From contig CAVRGN010000001.1 of the NCBI GenBank assembly GCA_963720725.1, positions 402,557 through 466,556 of the forward strand: DNA of 64,000 nt. The letters run 5' to 3'. The notes under the pieces are model-generated. The model made no database searches. It had not been told where the DNA came from and saw only the letters and a list, made by a program, of their open reading frames with translations. Below are positions 8,047 to 16,893 of this stretch, in pieces (positions within the stretch are counted from its first letter, which is position 1; every line of letters starts with the position of its first letter). This DNA comes from Benzoatithermus sp963720725. Lineage in GTDB: Bacteria; Pseudomonadota; Alphaproteobacteria; Geminicoccales; Geminicoccaceae. The position numbers and the translations under genes were made by a program.

Positions 8047-9347
8047 CCCCGGGCCTGGTCGCCCTGCTCCTGTTCGGCTCGTTCCTCGCTCTGATCGTCC
8101 TGCGGATCCCGGTCGCGTTCGCGTTGGCGCTGGCCTGCGTCCCGGTGTTCCTGCTCGAGCCGCGCCTGACCCCGATCCTGCTGCTGCAGGAGATGTTCCG
8201 CAGCTACAACGCCTTCCTGCTCCTGGCCGTGCCGTTCTTCCTGCTCGCGGCCAACCTGATGAACGCAGCCGGAATCACCGACCGCTTGATCGACCTCGCG
8301 CGCAGCATGGTCGGCCACCTGCCGGGCGGGCTGGGCCAAGTCAACGTGCTGGTGTCGATGTTCTTTGCCGGCATCTCGGGCAGCTCCACCGCCGACGCCG
8401 CCGGCATCGGCTCGCTCCTGATCCCGCAGATGCAGAAGCAGGGCTACAGCCCGAGCTTCTCCGTCGCGATCACCGCCTGTTCCAGCGTGATGGGCGTGAT
8501 CATCCCGCCCTCGATCCTGATGATCGTCTGGGGCGGGCTGATGTCGGTCTCGATCGGCGGCCTGTTCCTGGCCGGCGTCGTCCCGGGCGTGCTCATCGGG
8601 CTCAGCCAGATGGCCACGGTCTATGTCTACGCCCGGCGTTACGGCTATCCGATCTACGCCCGCAGCACCCTGGCCCAGCTCGCCCGCGCCATCTTGCGCG
8701 CGACCCTGCCGCTGATGACCCCGGTGATCATCATCGGCGGCATCGTCGGCGGCTTCTTCACGCCGACCGAGGCCTCGGTCGTGGCCGTGCTCTACTCAAT
8801 GGCGCTGGGCCTGTTCGTCTACCGCACCCTGGGCGCGGTGCGGCTGGCCGAGGTGCTCTACGATACCGGCCGCTTCGCCGCGATCTCGCTGTTCTGCATC
8901 GGCACCGCCTCGGCCTTCGGCTGGCTGCTCGCCTATTTCAAGATCCCGGCCGCCATGGTCGCCACCATCGGTGCCATGGATCTGGGCATCCTCGGCATGG
9001 GCCTGCTCGTGGCCGTGGCCTTCCTGGTCATCGGCTGCTTCATCGACGCCATTCCGGCGATCATCATCCTGGGGACCGTGCTGTGGCCGGTGACCCAGTC
9101 GGTCGGCATGCACCCGATCCACTTCGCGATCATCGGCATCGTCAGCCTGGCCTTCGGCCTGGTCACGCCTCCCTACGGCCTCTGCCTGCTGATCGCCTGC
9201 GCTATCGGCAAGATCCGCGTCACCGATGCGCTGCGCGACGTCTGCATCATCCTGGCGCCCATGCTGCTGGTCCTGCTCCTGGTGATCTGCTTTCCCGACC
9301 TGGTGCTGATCCTGCCGCGGCTGCTGATGCCGAAGTTCATCGATTGA
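8043..9347 (+). CDS. dctM: TRAP transporter large permease (DctM)
   Basis: A 434-residue multispanning protein of the DctM/SiaM class with about twelve helices. Conserved stretches include VPFFLLAANLMNAAGITDRLI, FFAGISGSSTADAAGIGSLLIPQM, IPPSILMIVWGGLMSVSIGGLFLAGVVPG and FTPTEASVVAVLY. It forms the Na+-driven translocation pathway with DctQ and receives substrate from DctP. The start overlaps the dctQ stop. Length and motifs are full. Confidence 0.93.
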   Translation: MTPGLVALLLFGSFLALIVLRIPVAFALALACVPVFLLEPRLTPILLLQEMFRSYNAFLLLAVPFFLLAANLMNAAGITDRLIDLARSMVGHLPGGLGQVNVLVSMFFAGISGSSTADAAGIGSLLIPQMQKQGYSPSFSVAITACSSVMGVIIPPSILMIVWGGLMSVSIGGLFLAGVVPGVLIGLSQMATVYVYARRYGYPIYARSTLAQLARAILRATLPLMTPVIIIGGIVGGFFTPTEASVVAVLYSMALGLFVYRTLGAVRLAEVLYDTGRFAAISLFCIGTASAFGWLLAYFKIPAAMVATIGAMDLGILGMGLLVAVAFLVIGCFIDAIPAIIILGTVLWPVTQSVGMHPIHFAIIGIVSLAFGLVTPPYGLCLLIACAIGKIRVTDALRDVCIILAPMLLVLLLVICFPDLVLILPRLLMPKFID

Positions 9348-9400
9348 GGCGGCCGTGGCTGGATCGGCGTCCGCGGCGGTCGCCGCCCTTCCCGCCGGTC

Positions 9401-9414
9401 TTGATCCAGATCAA
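9401..9414 (+). promoter_or_regulatory. FNR/FixK-type box, class II position
   Basis: The sequence TTGAT-CCAG-ATCAA is a perfect FNR/FixK consensus (TTGAT-N4-ATCAA). Its centre is 9407.5, so a class II promoter would start near 9449, and TGCTAGAG (9434-9441) lies about where an extended -10 would be. This places the transcription start just ahead of the TTG start of the HicA-like gene. The identical 14-mer occurs again at 15334-15347. Confidence 0.75.
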
Positions 9415-9485
9415 TCGCAGCCGGTGCCGGCACTGCTAGAGGTGGCGCCGTGAGCCGTGGAACGGCAGGAACCAGGAGCCAAGAA

Positions 9486-9749
9486 TTGAACCATCGCCAT
9501 CGCAAGGTGCTGCACGCGCTGTTCGACCATCCGGTCAGCGCCAATCTCCATGCCGGCGATGTGGAGGCGGTGCTGATCGAGCTGGGTGCGGAGCTCGAGC
9601 ACACCCATCACGGCAAGCTCACCGCCCGGCTCGGCGACCACCTGCTGTCGCTGTCGCATGCCAATCACACCCTGGCGCCCGACCAAGTGCGCCAAGTGCG
9701 CAAGTTCCTGGAGGATTGCGGCGTCGATCCGGCGGTCTACCCGGCCTGA
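9486..9749 (+). CDS. HicA-like small protein
   Basis: An 87-residue basic protein resembling the HicA-like group (HRHRKVLHALFDHPVSANLHAGDVEAVLIELGAELEH...VRQVRKFLEDCGVDP). HicA toxins have a double-stranded-RNA-binding fold with a catalytic histidine. The H-rich loop THHGK is at the expected place, but no HicB antitoxin is adjacent, so toxicity is doubtful. TTG 9486 is preferred because AGGAG (9474-9478) lies 7 nt upstream and the FNR-dependent start would fall near 9449. A GTG at 9450 gives 99 residues but would leave essentially no leader. Confidence 0.65.
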   Translation: MNHRHRKVLHALFDHPVSANLHAGDVEAVLIELGAELEHTHHGKLTARLGDHLLSLSHANHTLAPDQVRQVRKFLEDCGVDPAVYPA

Positions 9750-9764
9750 GCCCGGCCCGGTCGG

Positions 9765-10772
9765 TCACGACAGGCCGGTCACCTTCGGCCGCAGGTCGCC
9801 GTTCTCGAACAACGAGTTGCGGATGGTGGCCAGGCGCGGCGGCTCCTCGGCCATGAATGGCAGGGGGCGACACTGGCGGATGGCCTCGATGCCCAGCCGG
9901 GCGTGGAGCAGCGCATTGCCGGCGCCTTGGCCGGCGCGGGCCGACATCATCGCGAGCAGCCCGGCGCCGACGCTCTCGACTGCGGCGTGGGTGACCACGT
10001 CGGCCAGGCCGGCGAGTGCGGCGTTGCGGATCGAGCCCTTGAGCAGCGCCATGGTCGCGGTCGGTCCCGGCGCCATGCCATAGAGCCGGGCTACGGCGCG
10101 GAACAGGATGCTCGTGCGCCACAGGACCAGCACGCCGTCGAGCAGGCCCAGGGGGCTGAGCGCGGTGAGCAGGCCGATGTCGCGGCTGCTCTGCAGGACC
10201 AGGCGGTAGGCCTGGCGGTCGACCGGGGCCAGCACCTGGCGCTCGAACAGGCGCAGCAGCTCACCGTCGCTCATGGCATCGTGGCGCCGGGCGTTGAAGG
10301 CCTCGACGTCGGCCATCAGCCGGGGCCGGTCGGCGAACTGGGGTGTGAGCTTCGCCAGCAGCGGCTCGGCCTCGCCGTGCAGCTCGGACTCGGCGATCCG
10401 GTCGGCGCTCGCCCGCGTCTCCGCTCGCCGCGACAGCCGGCGCATGTCCGCGATCTCGCCGGTGGCGAAGGCGGTCAGCGCGAACAGCGCCATGCCCAGG
10501 AAGACCGCGAGCGGCCAGCCCAGCAGCGGGTCGGTGGCGAGCAGGCTGGTGACGTAGTCGACCGCCTGGATCACCCCGGCGCCGAGGACGCCCAGGGTGA
10601 ACAGGCCGAGCAGGCGGCCGCTCCAGCCACGCTTGCGCGGCGTCGGCGGCAGGACCTCGCCCTCGAGCCCCTCCTCGGCTTCGGCCCGGGCCTCCTCGGG
10701 AGTGACCTCGACCACCTCTGCCCCTTGCGGGTCGAGCTCGAACGGGCGCGGCGCAGGGCGGGTGGAGGTCAT
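9765..10772 (-). CDS. ycjF: YcjF-family membrane protein (DUF697)
   Basis: A 335-residue protein with an acidic N-terminal tail (EEARAEAEEGLEGE), two membrane helices (about residues 53-72 and 80-100), then the DUF697 region (SSRDIGLLTALSPLGLLDGVLVLWRTSILFRAVARLYGMAPG). It is the usual partner of YcjX. The start ATG overlaps the ycjX stop (ATGA at 10769-10772). In enterobacteria the pair is associated with envelope stress; the molecular role is unknown. Confidence 0.88.
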   Translation of the reverse strand: MTSTRPAPRPFELDPQGAEVVEVTPEEARAEAEEGLEGEVLPPTPRKRGWSGRLLGLFTLGVLGAGVIQAVDYVTSLLATDPLLGWPLAVFLGMALFALTAFATGEIADMRRLSRRAETRASADRIAESELHGEAEPLLAKLTPQFADRPRLMADVEAFNARRHDAMSDGELLRLFERQVLAPVDRQAYRLVLQSSRDIGLLTALSPLGLLDGVLVLWRTSILFRAVARLYGMAPGPTATMALLKGSIRNAALAGLADVVTHAAVESVGAGLLAMMSARAGQGAGNALLHARLGIEAIRQCRPLPFMAEEPPRLATIRNSLFENGDLRPKVTGLS

Positions 10773-12169
10773 GCGAGCTTGTCCCCGATCAGGAACTGCA
10801 GCGCCTGGTCGAGGCGGATCTGCTGGCCGGCGGTCGACGGCACCAGGCGCCGGGGTGCGAACTCCTTGAAGCGGAAGCGGCCGCTGGTCCAGTCGTCGGC
10901 CTCCGGCAGGTCCGGTGGGATCTCGCCCGGGAACAGGACGGTTTCGCGGTCGTCGTCCTTGAGGCGGCCGCGCACGCACGACAGCACCTGCCCGTGATGC
11001 TCGGTCCGCACCACGTCGGTGCAGCGCAGGGAGGCCAGGGTCATCACTTCGGTGGAGATGCCCTCGAAGCGCGGAGTGCGGGCGGCCGGCCGGATCATCA
11101 GCTCCAGCAGCTGCTTGAGCGCAGGATGCTGGTTCGGCGCCACATGGTCGGCCTTGCTGACCGCGAACAGCAGCCGGTCGATGCGCGGCGCGAACAGGCG
11201 CGCCAGCAGGCCGCCGCCGCCATAGCGGAAGCTCTTGAGGATCAGCGCCAGCGACTCCTGGGTATCGGCGAAATGGGCGGGGCCGTTGTTGAGGGCACCC
11301 AGCAGGTCGACCAGCACGACCTGGCGGTCGAAGCGGCTGAAATGGTCCTCGTAGAAGCTGCGCACCACCTGCTCGCGGTAGCGCTCGAACCGCTCGGCCA
11401 TGCGCGCGCGATTGGTGCGGGGGCGCGGCTCTCCCGGCGGCAGGGGGCAGAACCGCAGCAGTGCCGAGCCCTCCAGGTCGCCCGGGTTGGTGAATCGTCC
11501 GGGCTGAACCCGGCTCAGGCCGAGCACCTTGTGGCAGTGGACGAGGTAGCGGCGATAGGCCTCCGAGACGGCGGCGATCGCCGCATCGTTCTCCGGCCCG
11601 TCGGCGTCGAACTCGGCCAGGCATTCGCGCCAGCCGGACGCGGCCGCGGCGCGCAGCGGCTGCTCGGCCAGGGACAGCGCCTCATGGGAGAACTGGGCAT
11701 AGCTCTGCTCCAGCAGCGGCAGGTCGAGCAACCATTCGCCCGGATAGTCGATGATCTCCACGGTGAGATGTTGGACCGGCTGGATCTGGCGCAGCACCAG
11801 GCTCTGGGTGCGATAGGCAAGCTCCAGCCGGAGCGAGGTCAGCTTCTCCGTGGCCTTGGGCCAGCGCGGCGGCTGGGCGACGAGATCGGCGTGGAAGCGG
11901 GCGTAGGGGAAGCGGTCGGGCCGGTGCTCGCCTTCCAGCCGCGCGCCGAGATAGCGGCCGTCGTGGACCGGCTGCAGGAACGGCAGGCCATTGCCGTCGA
12001 GGAGATGGCTGACGGCACTGGTGATGAACACCGTCTTGCCGCTGCGGCTGAGGCCGGTGACCGCCAGCCGCAGATGACGATCCATCGCCCGCTCGGACAG
12101 GATCCCGAGCTCGTCCCAGACGTCGCCCAGAACCCGCACCGGGTTGAGGAAATTGGACAAGGTCGCCAC
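10769..12169 (-). CDS. ycjX: YcjX-family GTPase-like protein
   Basis: A 466-residue YcjX protein. It has a P-loop-like TGLSRSGKTVFITSAVSHLL (about residues 38-57), IIDYPGEWLLDLPLL (DxxG equivalent), VLVDLLGALNNGP and the guanine-specificity-like FAVSKADHVAPNQH. It starts at GTG 12169, 3 nt after the ubiA stop, and overlaps ycjF, so ubiA-ycjX-ycjF form one transcription unit. Precise function unknown. Confidence 0.9.
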   Translation of the reverse strand: MATLSNFLNPVRVLGDVWDELGILSERAMDRHLRLAVTGLSRSGKTVFITSAVSHLLDGNGLPFLQPVHDGRYLGARLEGEHRPDRFPYARFHADLVAQPPRWPKATEKLTSLRLELAYRTQSLVLRQIQPVQHLTVEIIDYPGEWLLDLPLLEQSYAQFSHEALSLAEQPLRAAAASGWRECLAEFDADGPENDAAIAAVSEAYRRYLVHCHKVLGLSRVQPGRFTNPGDLEGSALLRFCPLPPGEPRPRTNRARMAERFERYREQVVRSFYEDHFSRFDRQVVLVDLLGALNNGPAHFADTQESLALILKSFRYGGGGLLARLFAPRIDRLLFAVSKADHVAPNQHPALKQLLELMIRPAARTPRFEGISTEVMTLASLRCTDVVRTEHHGQVLSCVRGRLKDDDRETVLFPGEIPPDLPEADDWTSGRFRFKEFAPRRLVPSTAGQQIRLDQALQFLIGDKLA

Positions 12170-12172
12170 GCG

Positions 12173-13090
12173 TCAGACCAGCGAGCCGATAAGCAATGCA
12201 AGGAAGATGGCAAGTCCGACGTCGCGGTTGGCGCGGAAGCGCTGCAGGCAGTCGCCGGCGTCGCCCAGGCGAAGGCCGCGCACCTGGCGCAGCAGCAGCC
12301 AGGCGATCGCCGGCAGCGCCAGGACGAACAGGATCCCCTTGCCCGCGAGAATGCCGGCCATCGCCAGCAGCGCCAGCGCCGCGCCGTAGAAGCCAACCAG
12401 CCAACCGGGCGTGGCGTCGCCCAGCAGCAGTGCGGTCGAGCGGACCCCGATCAGCGCATCGTCCTCCTTGTCCTGGTGGGCGTAGATGGTGTCGTAGCCC
12501 AGGGTCCAGAAGAAGCCCGCGGCATAGAGCGTCAGCGCCGCGGCGTCGAGTGTACCGGTAGCCGCCGTGTAGCCGACGAGCGCGCCCCAATTGAAGGTGA
12601 TTCCCAAGAACGCCTGGGGCCAGTAGGTGAAGCGCTTCATGAACGGGTAGAGGATGACCAGAGGCACGCTCGCGACGGCGACCAGGGCCGCGGTGCGGTT
12701 CAGCGCCGCCAGCACGCACAGGCCGACCAGCGACTGCGCGGCCACGAACAGCACGGCCTCGCGCGGACCGATGCGGCCGGAGGCGAGCGGCCGGTTGCGG
12801 GTGCGCGCCACCCGTCGGTCGAACTCGCGGTCGGCGAGGTCGTTGATCGTGCAGCCGGCGCCGCGCATCGCCACTGCGCCCAGGGCGAACAGCAGCATCA
12901 GCAGAGGGTCGGGCAGGCCACCGGCCAGCGCCTGGCCCCACCAGCAGGGCAGGAGCAGGAGCCAGGTGCCGATCGGGCGGTCCCAGCGAGCGAGGGTCGC
13001 GAAGTCGCGCCAGCGGCCGGGCAGCCGCTCGACCCAGCCGGACTGCCGGTCGGCGATCGCGCTGCGGAGCTCGCTTCCAGGGCCTGGCAT
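12173..13090 (-). CDS. ubiA: 4-hydroxybenzoate polyprenyltransferase
   Basis: A 305-residue integral membrane prenyltransferase of ubiquinone synthesis. It joins a polyprenyl chain to 4-hydroxybenzoate. Both aspartate-rich motifs are present: NDLADREFDRRVARTRNRPLASG (first, about residue 83) and YDTIYAHQDKEDD (second, about residue 207). About eight to nine hydrophobic spans are visible. ATG 13090 is 48 bp from the divergent rsmE start; both promoters must overlap in that gap. Confidence 0.93.
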   Translation of the reverse strand: MPGPGSELRSAIADRQSGWVERLPGRWRDFATLARWDRPIGTWLLLLPCWWGQALAGGLPDPLLMLLFALGAVAMRGAGCTINDLADREFDRRVARTRNRPLASGRIGPREAVLFVAAQSLVGLCVLAALNRTAALVAVASVPLVILYPFMKRFTYWPQAFLGITFNWGALVGYTAATGTLDAAALTLYAAGFFWTLGYDTIYAHQDKEDDALIGVRSTALLLGDATPGWLVGFYGAALALLAMAGILAGKGILFVLALPAIAWLLLRQVRGLRLGDAGDCLQRFRANRDVGLAIFLALLIGSLV

Positions 13091-13138
13091 GGCGCGATCT
13101 CTAGCCGTCGCAGGGCGGCGGGTAAAGGCGAGGCGGCC

Positions 13139-13870
13139 ATGAGCACGCCCAGGCTGCATCTGGACCAGTCCCTGGCACCGGGCGTGGCACTCTCGCTCGA
13201 GGGGGAGCGGGTCCACTATCTGCGCAACGTGCTGCGGCTGCGGGAGGGAGCCGAGGTGCGGCCGTTCAACGCCGAGGACGGCGAATGGCGCGCGCGGATC
13301 GCCGTCGCGGGCAGGCATCGGCTGGAGCTGGTGCTCGACCGGCGGCTGCGCGAGCCCAGCCCGGAACCGGGCCCTACGCTGGCGTTCGCGCCGATCCGCC
13401 GCAACCGGCTGGAATGGTTGGTGGAAAAGGCGGTGGAGCTGGGCGCCGCAGCGCTGGTGCCAGTGCTGACCAGGCGCACCGTGGTCCGCCCGGAGAACTC
13501 CGACCGGCTGGCGGCGATCGCGGTCGAGGCGGCGGAGCAGTGCGAGCGCCTGAGCGTGCCGACGATCGCGGCGCCGGTTCCTCTGGCGCAGTGGCTGGCG
13601 AGCAGTGCCGCGCCGCGGATCCTTTTCGCCGAGGAGCGTGGTGGCGGCGAACCGGTGCTCGCGGCCATGCGGCGGAGCCCTGGTGCCGTGATCCTGGTCG
13701 GACCGGAAGGCGGCTTTGCCGAGGACGAGTTGGCCCTGCTCCATGCCGCACCGGAGGCGGCGGCCGTCAGCCTGGGCCGTCTGATCCTGCGCGCGGAAAC
13801 GGCCGCGCTCCATGCCCTGGTTGCTTGGCAGCTGGCCCAAACCGATGCGACACCGGAGCACCGCGCTTGA
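13139..13870 (+). CDS. rsmE: 16S rRNA (uracil1498-N3)-methyltransferase
   Basis: A 243-residue SPOUT methyltransferase. The N-terminal PUA-like domain (HYLRNVLRLREGAEVRPFN) is followed by the knot domain, with VILVGPEGGFAEDEL and VSLGRLILRAETAALHAL forming the SAM-binding trefoil. RsmE methylates U1498 of 16S rRNA in the assembled 30S subunit. Start ATG 13139; divergent from ubiA. Confidence 0.93.
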   Translation: MSTPRLHLDQSLAPGVALSLEGERVHYLRNVLRLREGAEVRPFNAEDGEWRARIAVAGRHRLELVLDRRLREPSPEPGPTLAFAPIRRNRLEWLVEKAVELGAAALVPVLTRRTVVRPENSDRLAAIAVEAAEQCERLSVPTIAAPVPLAQWLASSAAPRILFAEERGGGEPVLAAMRRSPGAVILVGPEGGFAEDELALLHAAPEAAAVSLGRLILRAETAALHALVAWQLAQTDATPEHRA

Positions 13871-13955
13871 CCGACGCCGATGCTGGCCCATGCTATACCG
13901 CACCGCGGCAATGGCAGACGGCCCGAGCGGGGCAGGAGAGCGCGGCGGTGGACGA

Positions 13956-14996
13956 ATGGCGCATGCGGTCGATCGAGCCAGTGCCGAGCAACCCCCTGCC
14001 GGGGACCCCGCCCGCGTGATCGGTCGCAACCCGCGCCTGCCGTCGCGACGACGGCGACGCCCGCCGGTGGCGTTGATCCGGCCGGCGGCCGAATTGGTGC
14101 TGCGCCTCCATGACGGACGGCGCATGGGGGTCGCGGAATTCGGCCGGCGCACGATTCTCCCGGTGATCTACATGCATGGCTTCATCGGCAGCCGCCTGGA
14201 GCCTGGTGCCGGGGCCATCACCGACATCAACGTCATTTCCTTCGACCGCCCCGGCTACGGCGGCACCGACCTGCAACGGCTGCCATCCTTGCGGGCCTGG
14301 GGCGCCGACGTGGCGGAGGCGCTGGTGCAGCTTGGCGTCGCCCAGTGCCTCGTCGTGGGAGTTTCGACCGGCGCGCCCTATGCGTTGGCGGTGGCCGCCG
14401 CGCTCGGCGACCGGGCGCGGCGCGTGGTCCTGGCCGGCGGCATCGCGGGACCGGAGGTGCTGGAGACGGCGGGTGGCACGGCGCTGGTACTGTCGATGCT
14501 CGGCCGCGGCGGCAGCCGTACCGGCCGCTTCGTCCACCGGCTGCTCAAGATCGCGCGGGCGACGCGGCTCGACCGGCGTCTGATGGCGCGGATCGTGGCC
14601 GGCGAGCGCGAGGCGCTGGAACGCCAGGGCCTGTCCACCGAGGTGCTGCACGCGCGCCTGCTGCAGTCGTTCCGGACCGGCAACCGGCGCGGTCTGCGTG
14701 GAGCGCTGGCCGACGCAAGGCTGGTCGCCCAGCCCTGGGACTTCCAGCTGGCCGAAGTGCGGACGGAGGTGGAACTGCTGCACGGAACCGACGACCAGGT
14801 CGTGCCGCCGGCACACGCGCATTGGTATGCCGCACACCTGCCGCGCGCCCGTCTGGCCATGTCACCGGGCGAACTGCACCTCTCCATGTGCTTCCGCAGC
14901 GCCGGGCGGATCCAGGAGAGCTGCCGCGAACTCGGCACGGGGCCGGGGCATGCGGCCCGGGCGGACGTGCTGCTGGCCGAGGCCAACTCCTTCTGA
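13956..14996 (+). CDS. Alpha/beta-fold hydrolase
   Basis: About 346 residues. The catalytic apparatus is complete: an oxyanion-region HG in YMHGFIGS, SFDRPGYG, the nucleophile elbow GVSTG (serine), the acid in HGTDDQVVPP and the histidine in MSPGELHLSM. The N-terminal about 50 residues are rich in R and P and look unstructured. The start is uncertain: ATG 13956 is used, ATG 13911 is an alternative, and the frame is open further back into rsmE. Substrate unknown. It is convergent with, and 3 nt from, the next gene. Confidence 0.8.
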   Translation: MAHAVDRASAEQPPAGDPARVIGRNPRLPSRRRRRPPVALIRPAAELVLRLHDGRRMGVAEFGRRTILPVIYMHGFIGSRLEPGAGAITDINVISFDRPGYGGTDLQRLPSLRAWGADVAEALVQLGVAQCLVVGVSTGAPYALAVAAALGDRARRVVLAGGIAGPEVLETAGGTALVLSMLGRGGSRTGRFVHRLLKIARATRLDRRLMARIVAGEREALERQGLSTEVLHARLLQSFRTGNRRGLRGALADARLVAQPWDFQLAEVRTEVELLHGTDDQVVPPAHAHWYAAHLPRARLAMSPGELHLSMCFRSAGRIQESCRELGTGPGHAARADVLLAEANSF

Positions 14997-14999
14997 GCG

Positions 15000-15278
15000 T
15001 CAGCACGCCTTGGTCGTGTCGGCCTGGCACTCGTTGAAGCGGAACGCCGCGAATTCGTCCGGGCGCATCGCGTCGAAGACCCGCTGGTCCTCGCAATGCG
15101 CCTTGGCCATCACCAGCCGCTTGCCGTCGACGTCGCGCTCGACGACGTGGCTGAGAAAGGCGACCTTGCAGCCTACCGCCAGGTCGATCTCCATCGCCAA
15201 GTCCGACTCCCAGTCCGATTGGGCCCTGACGGAAGTCGCCGCCATTGCCAGGATCACGACGAGCACCAACCGCTTCAT
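15000..15278 (-). CDS. Small secreted four-cysteine protein, FNR-box controlled
   Basis: A 92-residue protein not matched to a named family. A signal peptide (MKRLVLVVILAMAATSVRA) is followed by a 72-residue acidic domain with four cysteines (…GCKV, HCED, ECQA, final KAC), suggesting two disulfides in the periplasm. The frame is open upstream, but ATG 15278 gives the signal peptide. An FNR box at 15334-15347 and TACCTT at 15306-15311 (exactly -12 to -7 of a class II start near 15299) leave a leader of about 20 nt. Function unknown. Confidence 0.65.
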   Translation of the reverse strand: MKRLVLVVILAMAATSVRAQSDWESDLAMEIDLAVGCKVAFLSHVVERDVDGKRLVMAKAHCEDQRVFDAMRPDEFAAFRFNECQADTTKAC

Positions 15279-15333
15279 GCCACCAGCCTTCGCTGCCATC
15301 GGGGCAAGGTAGGCCAAGCGGGCGAGGTTCGCC

Positions 15334-15347
15334 TTGATCCAGATCAA
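15334..15347 (-). promoter_or_regulatory. FNR/FixK-type box, class II position
   Basis: A perfect TTGAT-CCAG-ATCAA, identical in its N4 spacer to the box at 9401. On the minus strand its centre is 41.5 bp from a predicted start near 15299, and the hexamer at 15306-15311 reads TACCTT. It lies 5 bp beyond the stop of the SIMPL gene and directs the secreted four-cysteine gene. Oxygen-responsive (FNR/Anr/FixK) activation is the natural inference. Confidence 0.78.
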
Positions 15348-15352
15348 GAGAA

Positions 15353-16093
15353 TCAGTCGGCCAGAAAGTACTCGACCGTCGAGACCACGCGCAGGCGCTT
15401 GGCGATCTGGTTGGGCTCCATGAGCCCGGGCGCCTCGTCGCGCGCCAGGATCTGGAACACGCCCTGGTTGGCGCTGCGGATCCCGCCCAGGGCACTGCCC
15501 GAGTCCTTGGCGAACTGCTCGGCGCTGGCTCGGGCGTTGCGGGTCGCCTCGGCCACCATCTCGGGCTTGGCCGCGTTGAGGCCAGTGAACAGGTAGACCG
15601 GCCCGCCGGCCGGGCCGCCCTCGCTGGAGAGCACCACGCCCGCCGAGACCAGTTCGCCCACGCGCTGCGCCAGGGCGGCCACGGCGTCGACGTCGGTCGC
15701 GCGCACCACCAGGGTCTCGGCCATCACGAAGCGGGCCTCGACGGGACCGCTGCGGTAGATCTGCGCCAGCGCATCGGTGACCTCGAAGCCCGCGACGGTC
15801 AGGGTGGCGTCGCCCAGCGCTCCGTCCTCGACGAATTTGCGCACCGCCGCCTCGTCGGCCACGATCTTCGCCCGCACCTCCCCCAACTCGTTGCCCGTGG
15901 CGACGAAGCGGAGCGGCCAGAGGGCGAGATCGGCACGGACATCGCGCTCGGCCAACCCCTTGACCGTCACCGAGCGCGCGCCCATTCGGGATTCGACGAA
16001 CCCCTGGCCCACGAACCAGCCGCCCACGGCGAGGCCGCCCGCGATCGCGAGCGCCGCCAGGAGCCGGACCACGCCGCCGCCCGCGCCGGTCAT
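15353..16093 (-). CDS. SIMPL-domain periplasmic protein (DUF541)
   Basis: A 246-residue protein with an N-terminal membrane anchor or signal (about residues 8-30) and a SIMPL/DUF541 domain (SVTVKGLAERDVRADLALWPLRFVATG...AVRKFVEDGALGDATLTVAGFEVTDALAQIY). The family includes the oxidative-stress protein YggE and outer-membrane-associated proteins; the function is poorly defined. Its start overlaps the stop of the phosphatase gene upstream (ATGA), so they are co-translated. Confidence 0.85.
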   Translation of the reverse strand: MTGAGGGVVRLLAALAIAGGLAVGGWFVGQGFVESRMGARSVTVKGLAERDVRADLALWPLRFVATGNELGEVRAKIVADEAAVRKFVEDGALGDATLTVAGFEVTDALAQIYRSGPVEARFVMAETLVVRATDVDAVAALAQRVGELVSAGVVLSSEGGPAGGPVYLFTGLNAAKPEMVAEATRNARASAEQFAKDSGSALGGIRSANQGVFQILARDEAPGLMEPNQIAKRLRVVSTVEYFLAD

Positions 16094-16893
16094 GGTGTCG
16101 GAGTGGCCTCGAGCAGGGTGGCGCGCAGCTTGTCGTAGATCTCGGGATTGCCGGCCACGACGGTGCCCTCGGCGAACAGCTCGTCATCCCCTTCGAGCCG
16201 GCCGACGCGCCCGCCCGCCTCGCGGACCAGCAGCACCCCGGCGGCGATATCCCAGATCTTGGTGCCGTGTTCCCAATAGCCGTCCTGCCGACCGGCCGCG
16301 ACATAGGCCATGTCCAGCGAGGCCACCCCCAGCCGGCGCAGACCGCCGCACTCGTCGGCGACGCGGTCCATCTGGCGGGTGAAGCCGAGCTCGCGGCCCT
16401 TCCAGTTCTGGATTGGCAGGCCGCAGCCGATCAGCGCCATGCGCATGTCGCTGCGCCGCGAGACCCGCAGGCGGCGGTCGTTGAGGTAGGCGCCGTGGCC
16501 GCGCTCGGCGCTGAACAGCTCGTTGCGCAAGGGATCGAACACGATGCCCGCGGTCAGCTCGCCATGCTGCTCGAGCGCGATCGAGATCGCCCAGTGCGGC
16601 AGGCCGTGCAGGAAGTTGGTGGTGCCGTCGAGCGGGTCGACGATCCAGCGATTGTGCGGCGAGCGGCCGGCTTCGACGCCGCTCTCCTCCATGATGAAGC
16701 CGTAGTCGGGGCGGCCCCGCTTCAGCTCCTCCTTGATCACCTGCTCGGCGCGGCGGTCGGCGGCGGAGACGAAGTCGCCCGGCCCCTTGATCGAAACCTG
16801 GAGCTGCTCGACCTCGCCGAAGTCGCGGGCGAGCAGGCGCGCCGCCCGGGTGGCGGCGCGGATCATGATCTCGAGGCTGGCGGAACGGGCCAT
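16090..16893 (-). CDS. Inositol monophosphatase family protein (SuhB-like)
   Basis: A 267-residue Mg2+-dependent phosphatase. Metal-site motifs are present: GDFVSAADRRAE (about residue 38), the E in IMEESG, WIVDPLDGTTNFLHGLPHWAIS (DPxDGT, about residue 84) and the C-terminal WDIAAGVLLVREAGGRV. It hydrolyses inositol phosphates or related sugar phosphates; SuhB homologues also act in rRNA transcription. It overlaps both neighbours by ATGA, in the unit fba-thiE-like-IMPase-SIMPL. Confidence 0.9.
   Translation of the reverse strand: MARSASLEIMIRAATRAARLLARDFGEVEQLQVSIKGPGDFVSAADRRAEQVIKEELKRGRPDYGFIMEESGVEAGRSPHNRWIVDPLDGTTNFLHGLPHWAISIALEQHGELTAGIVFDPLRNELFSAERGHGAYLNDRRLRVSRRSDMRMALIGCGLPIQNWKGRELGFTRQMDRVADECGGLRRLGVASLDMAYVAAGRQDGYWEHGTKIWDIAAGVLLVREAGGRVGRLEGDDELFAEGTVVAGNPEIYDKLRATLLEATPTP

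Noticed and set aside
10994..13138. The upstream part of the long frame ending in RsmE
   Set aside because: It is antisense to ycjX and ubiA. RsmE homology begins only at 13139.
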